Source of the DNA: Winogradskyella immobilis
Lineage (GTDB): Bacteria > Bacteroidota > Bacteroidia > Flavobacteriales > Flavobacteriaceae
Assembly (NCBI RefSeq): GCF_021887715.1
Contig: NZ_JAIQXX010000006.1
Span: 1-64,000 of the forward strand
Direction of reading: 5' to 3'
DNA length: 64,000 nucleotides
Part shown: positions 8,271 through 17,520 of the stretch, in pieces
Numbering within the stretch: the stretch's first letter is position 1
Layout: every line of letters starts with the position of its first letter
The notes under the pieces: model-generated
What the model was told of the DNA's origin: nothing
Seen by the model: only the letters and a program-made list of their open reading frames with translations
The model's database searches: none
Position numbers and translations under genes: made by a program

Positions 8271-9221
8271 ATGAAAGTATTAGCAAACGATGGAGTTTCT
8301 CAAAGTGGTATAGACGCACTAGAAGCTGCCGGATTTGAAGTATCTACAACAACTGTTGCTCAAGAGCAATTAGAAAATTACATCAACGACAATTCTATAG
8401 ATGTGCTTCTAGTAAGAAGCGCAACTAAAGTGCGTGAAAATATTATAGACAACTGCCCTAGCCTAAAAATTATTGGTCGCGGTGGTGTTGGCATGGATAA
8501 TATAGATGTTGATTATGCACGTAGTAAAGGTTTAAATGTTATTAATACACCAGCGGCATCTTCGCATTCAGTAGCCGAATTGGTATTTGCGCATTTATAC
8601 GGATTGGCACGTTTTTTACACAATTCTAATAGAGACATGCCATTAGAAGGAGATAGCAATTTTAAAAGTTTAAAGAAAGCTTATGCAAAAGGGACTGAGC
8701 TAAAAGGAAAAACTTTGGGCGTTTTAGGGTTTGGCCGCATTGGGCAAGCTACCGCTAAAATAGCTTTAGGAGCTGGCATGAGAGTCGTAGCTTACGATCC
8801 TTTTATGGAGTCAGCTCATGTAGAATTAGAGTTTTTTGATAATCAAAAAGTGAATTTTGAAATTAAAACAGAATCTAAAGAAGCCGTTTTAAATCAATCC
8901 GACTTTTTAACACTTCATGTTCCTGCACAAAAAGATTATGTAATTGATGAAGCAGAATTTAAGCAAATGAAAGATGGTGTTATCATTGCTAATGCTGCAC
9001 GTGGCGGAGTGCTTAATGAGGTTGCATTAGTTAAAGCAATAGAAAGCGGTAAAGTAGCAAGAGCCGCATTAGATGTTTTTGAGAATGAACCGCAACCAGA
9101 AATTCAATTACTAATGAATCCTGCATTATCATTAACACCACATACTGGTGCCGCTACCAATGAAGCACAAGATCGTATTGGAACAGAGCTAGCAGAACAA
9201 ATTATATCGATTCTGAAATAA
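8271..9221 (+). CDS. serA: D-3-phosphoglycerate dehydrogenase (short form, no ACT domain)
   Basis: 316-residue D-2-hydroxyacid dehydrogenase. The Rossmann motif is LGFGRIG (about 152-158); catalytic residues are Arg244 (NAARGG), Glu273 (ENEPQ) and His291 (TPHTG). Adjacent serC argues that the substrate is 3-phosphoglycerate, giving phosphohydroxypyruvate with NAD. The protein ends after the catalytic domain, so the ACT/ASB regulatory domains that give serine feedback inhibition in longer enzymes are missing. Another 2-hydroxyacid substrate cannot be excluded from sequence alone, but the context makes SerA most likely. Confidence 0.9.
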   Translation: MKVLANDGVSQSGIDALEAAGFEVSTTTVAQEQLENYINDNSIDVLLVRSATKVRENIIDNCPSLKIIGRGGVGMDNIDVDYARSKGLNVINTPAASSHSVAELVFAHLYGLARFLHNSNRDMPLEGDSNFKSLKKAYAKGTELKGKTLGVLGFGRIGQATAKIALGAGMRVVAYDPFMESAHVELEFFDNQKVNFEIKTESKEAVLNQSDFLTLHVPAQKDYVIDEAEFKQMKDGVIIANAARGGVLNEVALVKAIESGKVARAALDVFENEPQPEIQLLMNPALSLTPHTGAATNEAQDRIGTELAEQIISILK

Positions 9222-9331
9222 TTTTTAGGTTAAATGTGACCAAATCAATAATAATGAGTCCTAATAATATATTGGGACTTTTTTGTACCTTGAAAAGCAG
9301 AATTTTATTAATTAGAAAATTATACAACAAA

Positions 9332-9976
9332 ATGGCAGGAATTTTAGATTTATTAAATAGTGATTTAGGAAAAACTATTATTAACGGAGTATCAGGTTCT
9401 ACAGGAACCGATCAAAGCAAAACAAGTAGTGTACTAACTATGGGTTTACCAGTATTGATGAAGGCTATGGAGCGTAATGCTTCTACTTCTGAAGGTGCTC
9501 AAGGTTTGTTAGGAGCTTTAAACGGAAAACACGATGGAAGTATCTTAGACAACTTAGGTGGTTTATTTGGAAGCGGTGATCAAGGTTTAAAAACTGATGG
9601 TTCTAAAATTCTAGGACATGTCTTAGGACAAAAACAACAAGGCGTACAACAAGTTATTGGTCAAAAAGCTGGTTTAGATGCAGGTTCTGTAGGTAATATT
9701 CTTCAGGTTGCAGCACCAATTCTTATGGGTGTATTAGGCAAGCAAGCAAAACAAAGTAACGTAAGCTCTCAAAACGGGTTAGGCGGACTTTTAGGTGGAC
9801 TTTTAGGTGGCGCAAGCCAAACTGGTGCCGTTACTAAAGAACAAACTTTCTTAGAACAAGTTTTAGACTCTGATGGTGATGGTAGTGTTATTGATGATGT
9901 TGCTGGTATGGTGCTTGGAGGTAGTGGTAAAAAAGGTGGACTTGGAGGTTTACTTGGTGGCCTTTTTGGTAAATAA
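9332..9976 (+). CDS. DUF937-family Gly/Leu-rich protein
   Basis: 214 residues starting MAGILDLLNSDLGKTIINGV; a GTG frame opening at 9236 would add 32 residues without similarity, and the ATG at 9332 gives the usual DUF937 N-terminus. The protein is low in complexity, with helical N-terminal repeats and repeated GLGGLLGGLLGG blocks near residues 150-165 and at the C-terminus, plus an EF-hand-like DSDGDGSVID segment about residue 175. No signal peptide. YidB, a DUF937 member in other bacteria, is of unknown function. Followed by a strong terminator at 10001-10030. Confidence 0.85.
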   Translation: MAGILDLLNSDLGKTIINGVSGSTGTDQSKTSSVLTMGLPVLMKAMERNASTSEGAQGLLGALNGKHDGSILDNLGGLFGSGDQGLKTDGSKILGHVLGQKQQGVQQVIGQKAGLDAGSVGNILQVAAPILMGVLGKQAKQSNVSSQNGLGGLLGGLLGGASQTGAVTKEQTFLEQVLDSDGDGSVIDDVAGMVLGGSGKKGGLGGLLGGLFGK

Positions 9977-10000
9977 ACAGACTTATTTTTTAAATAATAT

Positions 10001-10030
10001 AAAAGCTAGTATTTCTTTACTAGCTTTTTT
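10001..10030 (+). terminator. Rho-independent terminator after the DUF937 gene
   Basis: AAAAGCTAGTA...TACTAGCTTTTTT forms a 10-11 bp stem with a short loop and T-run, 24 bp after the stop codon at 9976. Confidence 0.8.
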
Positions 10031-10100
10031 CATTAAATAGAATTAAAGTTATGTCCTAGTACTGTTATATTTTGTAACTTTATTCAAATTGAAAACGCCA

Positions 10101-10538
10101 ATGAGAGCATTTATTATTCTATTAATAGCAACTATTGCATTTACAAATTGTAAAACACCCGATACATACACAAAATCAACTGATGAAAGACAAGAGAGCT
10201 TAACCGCAAACGATACTGTCGTTATTGGTAGTGATGAAAATACTTATGAAATAATAATCATAGATGCAGGTTTTACAGGTTGGTTAGCTTCTATAGCGAG
10301 ACCAGAAGGTTACTATTCGCAATCGTTTATGGAAACTCGTAATAATCTTTTTGTTACAGAATGGAACAATAGAGTTAGACAACCGCAACGCTTTGACCCT
10401 AACCTATATCAAATGACTATTGATTATAATCGATATGAAGACTACGGTTACGAAATCAATTACAAATTATACAATTACTTTATTTTTTTTCAGCTAACCT
10501 ATAAACAGCGGTTAAGTGCTTTCATTCCTAGAATTTAG
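10101..10538 (+). CDS. Small lipoprotein, probably DUF6146 family
   Basis: 145 residues from the ATG at 10101 (a TTG at 10089 in frame would add four). The N-terminus MRAFIILLIATIAFTNCKTP is a lipoprotein signal with Cys at about residue 17. The mature part has conserved-looking aromatic-rich stretches (GWLASIARPEGYYSQSF and NRYEDYGYEINYKLYNYF). I recall this order (DUF6146, DUF6787, TonB receptor) from other Flavobacteriaceae, but the DUF number is from memory. Function unknown. Followed after 38 bp by the membrane protein gene at 10577. Confidence 0.75.
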   Translation: MRAFIILLIATIAFTNCKTPDTYTKSTDERQESLTANDTVVIGSDENTYEIIIIDAGFTGWLASIARPEGYYSQSFMETRNNLFVTEWNNRVRQPQRFDPNLYQMTIDYNRYEDYGYEINYKLYNYFIFFQLTYKQRLSAFIPRI

Positions 10539-10540
10539 AT

Positions 10541-10548
10541 TAAATTTG
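10541..10548 (+). promoter_or_regulatory. Possible -7 promoter box before the membrane-protein gene
   Basis: TAAATTTG lies immediately after the lipoprotein stop and 29 bp before the start at 10577. No -33 element is evident, so this is a weak call. Confidence 0.3.
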
Positions 10549-10576
10549 CAACGCAAAATCAAGCGAGGTAAAAACT

Positions 10577-11071
10577 ATGAGAAAATTTAAAGCGAATTGG
10601 GAAATTCAAGAAAATTGGCAATTGGTATTTCCATTATTAGGTCTAATAGGCTTAGGTTATTCTTCATATAAACTTGCTCTAGTTCTCTTAAAAGATGTAC
10701 AATTCATTTTTACACTTTTTGTTACATTAATTGTGTTTTTTGTTCTTTTAAAGTTCATTCTTTTCATTTTTAAAAAATTAAAGAAGAAATGGATTTTAAA
10801 ATACCGATGGGAAATGATACGTGTATTTATTGTTTTTGCAATTACAGGATCGTCTTCTGTGTATGTAGGACGGCCAATAATTAAAATGATTGGAATTACT
10901 AAAGAAAACCTCGGTGCTATTGGTTATTGGATTTTATACATTTTTATTGGCCTTATTTTCTATCAAATACTATTAGTTTGTTTTGGTTGGCTATTTGGTC
11001 AATTTAAGTTTTTCTGGGAGTTTGAGAAGAAAATGTTACGACGATTTGGACTAGGCAAATTTATAAATTAA
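10577..11071 (+). CDS. Membrane protein, probably DUF6787 family
   Basis: 164 residues. Four hydrophobic segments are visible: about 17-35, 42-64, 86-105 and 115-140, with a basic loop (KKLKKKWILKYRWEMIR) between the second and third and a basic C-terminus. An inner-membrane location is expected. It follows the DUF6146-type lipoprotein and precedes the TonB receptor module on the same strand. No catalytic motif is visible and the function is unknown. Confidence 0.75.
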   Translation: MRKFKANWEIQENWQLVFPLLGLIGLGYSSYKLALVLLKDVQFIFTLFVTLIVFFVLLKFILFIFKKLKKKWILKYRWEMIRVFIVFAITGSSSVYVGRPIIKMIGITKENLGAIGYWILYIFIGLIFYQILLVCFGWLFGQFKFFWEFEKKMLRRFGLGKFIN

Positions 11072-11128
11072 TGGTTTTTTGTTTTTATTAACAGTCTTTA
11101 GCATATTTTTTTTATTATTTTGCAACAC

Positions 11129-11431
11129 ATGAAAAATTCATTGTACAAAATAATGTCATTAACGTTTTTAATTACCTTTATTTTAATAAAAGTAGTTAAT
11201 ACGCATAGTGTGTCTCACATAATGGACGAAGACACTACTGAAAAATGTCAGTTTTGTGAATTTTACAGTGCTTCTGAACAGGTAGCTCTTTTTACACCTG
11301 TATTACAAATTTCTGAGAATACTAATGATTATCAAGAAGTAGAATACCAAGTATTCTATAAAACTCCTGTTTTCTCAGAAAAAACACCTCCTGGAAACTT
11401 TTTTAATCGGCCTCCCCCATTTTTAGTGTAA
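11129..11431 (+). CDS. Small exported CxxC protein upstream of TonB receptor
   Basis: 100 residues from the ATG at 11129; a TTG at 11120 would add three. One N-terminal hydrophobic segment (about 6-24) acts as signal or anchor. The next part carries His residues (THSVSHIMDE) and a CQFC motif, followed by a low-complexity tail ending in GNFFNRPPPFLV. The His plus CxxC pattern recalls DUF2946-like copper-related peptides and suggests transition metal binding. It sits 73 bp before the TonB receptor in the same direction, so it is probably part of that uptake module. Metal identity is inference. Confidence 0.65.
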   Translation: MKNSLYKIMSLTFLITFILIKVVNTHSVSHIMDEDTTEKCQFCEFYSASEQVALFTPVLQISENTNDYQEVEYQVFYKTPVFSEKTPPGNFFNRPPPFLV

Positions 11432-11504
11432 ATCAAAGCTTAAAAAATTAATTATATATCAGTAACAATCTTGATATGTAGCTATTTTTAATTTTTACAT
11501 TAAA

Positions 11505-13934
11505 ATGAGATCTATTATATTAATCCTATTATTTATAGGAACTTCAACAACGTATTCGCAACAGTGCAACTTTACTCTAAAGGGTAACATCATCGATTTT
11601 CATGATGGTAAACCTCTTGTTGATGCTTCTATTGTAGTCATTAAAGACGGAAATATCTTAAAATCTACAACATCAGATTCTAAAGGTAAATACCTGATTA
11701 AAGGATTATGTATCGGCAAAGTAGAATTATATGTATCGCATACAGAATGCAATTCTAAAACGATTCCTCTAGAAATTAAAGGAAATACAACACGTAAAAT
11801 AAGTTTAGAGCACCATTTAGAAAATCTAAACGAGATTGTAATTACTGGAGAAAAACGAGAACAAGGTATTTCTAAAGCCACTAGTGTACAAACGTTAAAA
11901 ACGGCTGACATTGAGCAATTTTCTGATGCATCTATAGGTGATGCTTTAAAAGAGATAAGTGGAGTATCTTCTTTAAATACAGGGAGTACTATTGTAAAAC
12001 CAATTATTCAAGGGTTAAATAGTAGTCGTATATTAATAATAACAAATAACGTGCGTTTACAAGATCAAGAATGGGGTATTGAACATGCTCCTAATGTAGA
12101 TCTTAATACTGCAGATAGGCTAACAGTTATAAAAGGATCTGGAGCATTACAATATGGTGGAGATGCCATTGGTGGTGTTGTTTTAGCAAAACCTAAAGCT
12201 TTAGCTACAAAAGATACTGTTTTTGGAAAAACAATTCTTTCAGGAAGCTCTAATGGTCGTGGCGGTAGTGTATCCTCTTCTGTTGATAAAGGGTTTAACA
12301 ATGGTATTGGCTTAAGAGTTCAAGGTACATATAAGCGTTTTGGAGACTTTAGAGCTCCTGATTATTTTTTAACAAATACAGGGACTGAACAAAAAGCAGC
12401 TTCCTTTAATTTTGGTATAAATAAATTTCTATATGGAGCAGAACTTTATTATAGTTATTACGATACAGAAATAGGCATATTACAGGCAGCAGACCTTGGT
12501 AATGTTACAGATTTAATTAGAGCGATAAACTCACCTGTCCCAGAGATTATTGAAGATTTTTCGTTTGATATTGGTTTGCCAAGACAAGAAGTAAAACATC
12601 ATTTAATTAAACTGAACTCTTACCTTAGATTAAAACGTTTAGGGAAATTAGGTTTTCAATATTCGTTTCAATTTAATGATCGTCAAGAATTTGACAATAG
12701 AAGTTTTATAGACGATGATATCCCTGTTGTAGATTTAGAACTAACAACACATAATTTAGATCTTTTACTAGAAGTCAACAATCTCGATAATGCCAAAATA
12801 AGTACTGGAGTTAGCGCTATATATCAAGAGAATTTTGCAGATCCAACAACAGGTGTTAGGCGTGTTATTCCTGATTATGAAAAATATGGTTTAGGTGTAT
12901 TTGGTGGCATAGCACATGATGTTACTGATGACTTACTAATCGATATTGGTGCCCGAGTAGATTATACACGTATCGATGCGCAAAAGTTTTATAGAGGTAC
13001 TTTTTTTGACGATCGCGGTTATAATATAGATTTTGCAGATATTATTGTAGAGCAAGTTGGTAGTCAAATCCTTGTTAATCCTGTTTTTGATTACACAACA
13101 TTTTCTGCCACCTTAGGATTGGCCTATAATATCAATGAAACTCTAGACTTGCAATTAAATTATGGTTTAGCAAGTAGACCACCAAATCCTTCAGAGTTAT
13201 TTAGTGAAGGCTTAAACCAAGCTTCTGTTGCTTTTGAATTGGGTGATTTACGTATTGAAGAAGAAACTTCTAATAAGATTGCCTTAACATTAAAAGGGTC
13301 ACTATTTAATGGTCGTTTAAACTTCAATGTCACTCCGTATATCAACTTAATAAACGATTATATTGTTTTACAACCATCAGAAGATGGTGTTATAACAACG
13401 AGTCGTGGTGCATTTCAAGAGTTTGAATATATACAAAACGATGCTCGCCTTGTTGGTTTTGATGTAGATGCAACATATGATTATAACGACTACTTTCAAT
13501 TTAAAACTAGTTTTTCATATTTAAGAGGTGATGATACTGAAGCAGAAAGACCTATTATAAATATACCACCTGCAAATTGGTTTAACACTATTTCTTACAA
13601 CAATAAAAAATTAAATAACCTTAGTCTGCAATTAAAAAGTGAAGCTGTTTTTGAACAAACACGCTTTCCTGATAATAACTTTATTGCTCGTACGGTTGTA
13701 AACAATGAGTTTGTCGATGAGTTAGTTGATGTTAGTACTCCTCCACCAGGATATCATTTACTGCATTTTAATTCATCAATTCAGTTTAACCTGAGTAAAC
13801 TCACAAAACTAGAACTTGGTTTTGCTGTGGATAATATATTCAACACAAACTATAGACAATATCTTAATAGATTCCGGTTTTTTGCGGATGAATTAGGAAG
13901 AAATTTCAAACTTAGAATCAAATTAAATTACTAA
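11505..13934 (+). CDS. TonB-dependent outer-membrane receptor
   Basis: 809 residues. Signal peptide 1-18 (ending TYSQQ), a CarboxypepD_reg-like beta domain about 24-105, a plug domain about 125-235 with TLKTADIEQFSDASIGDALK and the GSGALQYGGDAIGGVV segment, then a 22-strand barrel ending with aromatic-terminated LKLNY, a proper outer-membrane C-terminus. It imports a substrate with TonB/ExbBD energy. The neighbours (upstream CxxC peptide, downstream acidic lipoprotein) rather than SusD point to a metal or metal chelate, as in ZnuD-like receptors, and not a glycan. Substrate is inferred only. Confidence 0.93.
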   Translation: MRSIILILLFIGTSTTYSQQCNFTLKGNIIDFHDGKPLVDASIVVIKDGNILKSTTSDSKGKYLIKGLCIGKVELYVSHTECNSKTIPLEIKGNTTRKISLEHHLENLNEIVITGEKREQGISKATSVQTLKTADIEQFSDASIGDALKEISGVSSLNTGSTIVKPIIQGLNSSRILIITNNVRLQDQEWGIEHAPNVDLNTADRLTVIKGSGALQYGGDAIGGVVLAKPKALATKDTVFGKTILSGSSNGRGGSVSSSVDKGFNNGIGLRVQGTYKRFGDFRAPDYFLTNTGTEQKAASFNFGINKFLYGAELYYSYYDTEIGILQAADLGNVTDLIRAINSPVPEIIEDFSFDIGLPRQEVKHHLIKLNSYLRLKRLGKLGFQYSFQFNDRQEFDNRSFIDDDIPVVDLELTTHNLDLLLEVNNLDNAKISTGVSAIYQENFADPTTGVRRVIPDYEKYGLGVFGGIAHDVTDDLLIDIGARVDYTRIDAQKFYRGTFFDDRGYNIDFADIIVEQVGSQILVNPVFDYTTFSATLGLAYNINETLDLQLNYGLASRPPNPSELFSEGLNQASVAFELGDLRIEEETSNKIALTLKGSLFNGRLNFNVTPYINLINDYIVLQPSEDGVITTSRGAFQEFEYIQNDARLVGFDVDATYDYNDYFQFKTSFSYLRGDDTEAERPIINIPPANWFNTISYNNKKLNNLSLQLKSEAVFEQTRFPDNNFIARTVVNNEFVDELVDVSTPPPGYHLLHFNSSIQFNLSKLTKLELGFAVDNIFNTNYRQYLNRFRFFADELGRNFKLRIKLNY

Positions 13935-13958
13935 TATTTTTAAAAACAACTAATTATT

Positions 13959-14522
13959 ATGAAAACGTTCAAACCACTTTTACTTATTGCTTTACTTATT
14001 TTAGCCTCTTGTTCTGATGATGATGACGGAACACCGCCTGTTATTAACGACGAAGAAGTTATTACAACTTTAACTGTAACTTTAACACCTAATGGAGGTG
14101 GTCCTGATATAGTACTTACCAGCAGAGATTTAGACGGTGATGGTCCTGGCGCAGCTGTAATTACTGGAGGTACTTTAGCTGCAAACACAACTTATACTGG
14201 TGTTGTACAAGCTTTAAATGAACTTGAAGACCCAGCAGAAGATATTACTGAAGAAGTTGCTGAAGAAGATGATGAACATCAATTCTTTTTCCAAGCTATT
14301 AGTGGAGCCAACATCACTACTATGTATACAGATTTTGATGGTGATGGAAATCCATTAGGAATTAATTTAACATTAACTACAGGTGATGCTAGTAATGGAA
14401 CATTAAGAGTAACCTTACGTCATTTATTAGATAAAAATGCAGCTGGTGTATCTGAAGGAGATATTACTAATGCTGGTGGAGATACTGATGTTGAAGTTGA
14501 TTACCCAATAATTATACAATAA
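13959..14522 (+). CDS. Acidic lipoprotein partner of the TonB receptor
   Basis: 187 residues. Lipobox LILASC with Cys18, followed by SDDDDG, a Bacteroidota surface-export-like acidic signal. The body is beta-rich with TLTVTLTPNGGGPDI and LDGDGPG elements and an acidic-His patch (EEVAEEDDEHQFFF, about 99-112), plus DFDGDGNPLG, a calcium-loop-like segment. Families annotated as type 1 periplasmic-binding-fold lipoproteins have this look. It begins 24 bp after the receptor, so the two are co-transcribed, and it probably passes substrate to or caps the receptor at the surface. Ended by a perfect terminator. Confidence 0.8.
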   Translation: MKTFKPLLLIALLILASCSDDDDGTPPVINDEEVITTLTVTLTPNGGGPDIVLTSRDLDGDGPGAAVITGGTLAANTTYTGVVQALNELEDPAEDITEEVAEEDDEHQFFFQAISGANITTMYTDFDGDGNPLGINLTLTTGDASNGTLRVTLRHLLDKNAAGVSEGDITNAGGDTDVEVDYPIIIQ

Positions 14523-14550
14523 CCATTTTTTGTCCTAATACTTTAATTTT

Positions 14551-14577
14551 AAAAACACTCTTCGGAGTGTTTTTTTA
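14551..14577. terminator. Bidirectional rho-independent terminator
   Basis: AAAAACACTC-TTCG-GAGTGTTTTTTT is a perfect stem with a stable TTCG tetraloop and flanking A and T runs. It sits between the lipoprotein stop (14522) and the end of the convergent gene (14575), and can serve both. Confidence 0.9.
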
Positions 14578-14841
14578 TTTTGTTTTAGTTTTAAACACAT
14601 AGGTGTATAGCCACATTAAAGTAAAAGTCGGTGCAATATCTGTAAAAGGCAATGCTTCTTCTATAAATGTAATAACACCTGCTACTTTACCAGATTTACC
14701 TTTATACAACCGTGTCATTAAATAACCAGATAATGGTGCCCAAATAACATCTGAAAACTCACCAATAACTGGGATAACAAAAGATGCATAACCAATAGCA
14801 TCTAAAATAAGGCTTAATAGTAATTTAGGATACTTTTTCAT
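14575..14841 (-). CDS. Small membrane protein of unknown function
   Basis: 88 residues with about three hydrophobic segments (7-24, 27-42, 67-83) separated by a basic loop (LYKGKSGKV). The motif ALPFTDIAPTFTLMWLY is conserved in many Flavobacteriaceae proteins as I recall, so the gene is probably real. It ends in the shared terminator at 14551-14577. No enzyme motif is visible. Confidence 0.7.
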   Translation of the reverse strand: MKKYPKLLLSLILDAIGYASFVIPVIGEFSDVIWAPLSGYLMTRLYKGKSGKVAGVITFIEEALPFTDIAPTFTLMWLYTYVFKTKTK

Positions 14842-15041
14842 ACTAATATTTGTTATGATTAAAGCAATAAGTGTTCCAAATCATTTTATTAAAAAATAGC
14901 TGACATAATTTCAAAAAAATTCAATACATCTATATAAAAAGAACTCTCCAAAAAAGGTCGCTTCTTAACTACTTTTAACGTTTAATTATGAAGTTAACTT
15001 ATTTGATGAGTGTAGTTTTGTGCGACAATCAAAAATTGATA

Positions 15042-17483
15042 ATGATCAAACGTTTTGTTTTCTTTATATTAACAATGCTTGCCGTAAATGGTATACATGC
15101 GCAAGCAAAGAAAGCATTACATATAAAACGTGCAGATGTAGCACCTATAATTGATGGTGTTTTAGATGATTCTGTTTGGGAAAATGCTGAAATAGCTACA
15201 GATTTTATTCAGTTTCAACCAGAAATCGGAAACAAAAACCCTAATGAGCAACGTACCGAAGTAAAAATTACTTACGATGACGAAGCCATATACATATCGG
15301 CGTATCTCTATGACAATCCAGATTTAATTTTAAGACAATTTACCAGAAGAGATGATTTTGGTCAGTCCGATTTTTTCATGGTAGTACTTAACCCAAATAA
15401 TGATGCCCAAAATGACACTAATTTTGCGGTAACAAGTTCTGGCACGCAAGCCGATGCTTTGGTAAACCCAACTATTGGTGAAGATTTTACTTGGAATGCT
15501 GTTTGGGATAGTGCTGTTAAAATTGTAGATGATGGCTGGATTGTAGAACTAAAAATCCCATATCGAGCATTGCGTTTTACAGCTCAAGAAGAACCTATTT
15601 GGGGTTTGCAACTTCATCGTCATTTTAGAAGAACAAGAGCACAATTTACTTGGAATCCTATAGATGTTACTCAAGGTAATATCGGTTTATATCACGGGGA
15701 GCTTTACGGACTAAATAATATTAAGCCACCTATTCGTTTAAATTTATATCCATTCTCTACAGGTATAGCAAGTACTTTTGATGGTGAATCAGAAACAGAT
15801 TTAAACTTTGGATTAGATCTTAAGTATGGGATTACAGACAATTTAACATTAGACGCTACTCTTGTACCCGATTTTAGTCAGGCTGGTTTTGATAATCTAG
15901 CCCTAAACCTTGGCCCTTTTGAACAGACATTTGCAGAACAACGTCAATTTTTCACTGAAGGCGTCGATTTATTTTCAAAAGGTGGTTTGTTTTTTTCTCG
16001 TCGTATCGGTAATCAACCTTCTGGAGAATTAAACTTAACAGATGATGAATCCGTAGATTTACCTAACGAGGTAAAAGTTTTAAACGTAGTTAAGGTTTCT
16101 GGAAGAACAAAAAAAGGTCTTGGTATTGGATTGCTTAATGCCATTACCGAAGAAACTTCAGCTACAATTACTGATGATATTACTGGTGAACAACGTCAAG
16201 AAATTGTAGAACCATTTGCAAACTACAATGTTTTAGTCGTAGATCAACAATTTAACGGTAATTCTTCTATAAGTTTAATTAACACCAATGTTCTTAGAGA
16301 AGGAGGTTTTAGAGATGGTAATGCTACAGCGTTAGTGAGTAATTTTCAAAACAAACGAAATACATACCAGGTTAATACAGAACTAAAGCTAAGTCATGTC
16401 AATTTTCAAACTTCAGAGGCAGAAACTGGGTTTAGCAGTTCTTTTTTAATAGGAAAAACTCATGGCAATTTTCGTTATAGTGCTGAACATAATTTTGCCG
16501 ACACAAAATATGATATCAATGATCTAGGGCTCAACCTAAGAAACAATTTTAATAATTTTGGAATAGACGCTTCTTATCAAACATTTGAACCAAAAGGCAA
16601 TTTAAATTCTTATAGAATTACTGGATCTGTTGATTATGAGCAATTAGCAAGCCCTAATACATTTACTGGTATTGCTGCACGTTTAGATTTTTTTGCTCAA
16701 CATAAAAGTTTAAATGGTTTTGGGTTTAATTTAAGATCACGCCCAGGAAAACAATTTAATTTCTTTGAATCTAGAGATGGACGTCCTTTTATTTTTGAAA
16801 ATTTTGTGCGTCTAGGTGGATTTTATTCCTCAAACTATAATAAACCATTTGCCTTTGATTTTAGTGGTTCCATTGCTAGTATTTTTGAAGATGGCCGTGA
16901 TTTTTTTAGTTACAATATACGCTTCAGTCCACGTTTTAGATTCAATGATCATATTTTACTTATTTTTAATTCTGAATTCGATAGACGAAGAGGAGAACGT
17001 GGTTTCGCTACTTTTGAAGATGACGAACCATTACTAGGTAATCGCAAACGAAGACGTATTACCAATACTATTAGCGCTAATTATTCATTTAACTCTAATA
17101 ACACACTCGCTATAAATTTTAGACATAATTGGGATACTGTTAATTATGATAATGAACTCTTTACACTTATAGGTGAAACAGGACGCGTTACTACTGATAC
17201 TGGTTTTACGTTAGACAACATTAGTTCTGACCCTAATGTAAATTTTAGCACATGGAATTTTGATTTAAGTTATTCATGGCAATTTGCTCCTGGTAGTTTT
17301 TTAACGGCTTTATACCGTAATCAACTTTTAAATATTAACGAGCGTTCTGAAGATACATTTACAGGGAGTTTAGATACATTATTTGACGAACCTATACAAC
17401 ACATATTTTCATTACGTGTTCAGTATTTTATAGATTTTAATGGTATTAAATCTATTTTCAAAAAAAATAATACCAGTTCCTAA
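15042..17483 (+). CDS. DUF5916 protein: CBM9-like domain plus outer-membrane barrel
   Basis: 813 residues from the ATG at 15042, which gives a clean signal peptide (MIKRFVFFILTMLAVNGIHA); the frame opens upstream at 14988 without a plausible leader. Residues about 30-230 resemble carbohydrate-binding family 9 (IDGVLDDSVWENAEIATDF, the usual start of that domain). The remainder is the DUF5916 region with alternating aromatic strands and a C-terminal segment typical of outer-membrane barrels, including the LTLDATLVPDFSQAG hallmark. Substrate unknown; possibly surface glycan handling. Followed by lolD 37 bp downstream. Confidence 0.85.
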   Translation: MIKRFVFFILTMLAVNGIHAQAKKALHIKRADVAPIIDGVLDDSVWENAEIATDFIQFQPEIGNKNPNEQRTEVKITYDDEAIYISAYLYDNPDLILRQFTRRDDFGQSDFFMVVLNPNNDAQNDTNFAVTSSGTQADALVNPTIGEDFTWNAVWDSAVKIVDDGWIVELKIPYRALRFTAQEEPIWGLQLHRHFRRTRAQFTWNPIDVTQGNIGLYHGELYGLNNIKPPIRLNLYPFSTGIASTFDGESETDLNFGLDLKYGITDNLTLDATLVPDFSQAGFDNLALNLGPFEQTFAEQRQFFTEGVDLFSKGGLFFSRRIGNQPSGELNLTDDESVDLPNEVKVLNVVKVSGRTKKGLGIGLLNAITEETSATITDDITGEQRQEIVEPFANYNVLVVDQQFNGNSSISLINTNVLREGGFRDGNATALVSNFQNKRNTYQVNTELKLSHVNFQTSEAETGFSSSFLIGKTHGNFRYSAEHNFADTKYDINDLGLNLRNNFNNFGIDASYQTFEPKGNLNSYRITGSVDYEQLASPNTFTGIAARLDFFAQHKSLNGFGFNLRSRPGKQFNFFESRDGRPFIFENFVRLGGFYSSNYNKPFAFDFSGSIASIFEDGRDFFSYNIRFSPRFRFNDHILLIFNSEFDRRRGERGFATFEDDEPLLGNRKRRRITNTISANYSFNSNNTLAINFRHNWDTVNYDNELFTLIGETGRVTTDTGFTLDNISSDPNVNFSTWNFDLSYSWQFAPGSFLTALYRNQLLNINERSEDTFTGSLDTLFDEPIQHIFSLRVQYFIDFNGIKSIFKKNNTSS

Positions 17484-17520
17484 TTGTATAGCTTCACATT
17501 AAGTATTATTTTCACATTCT

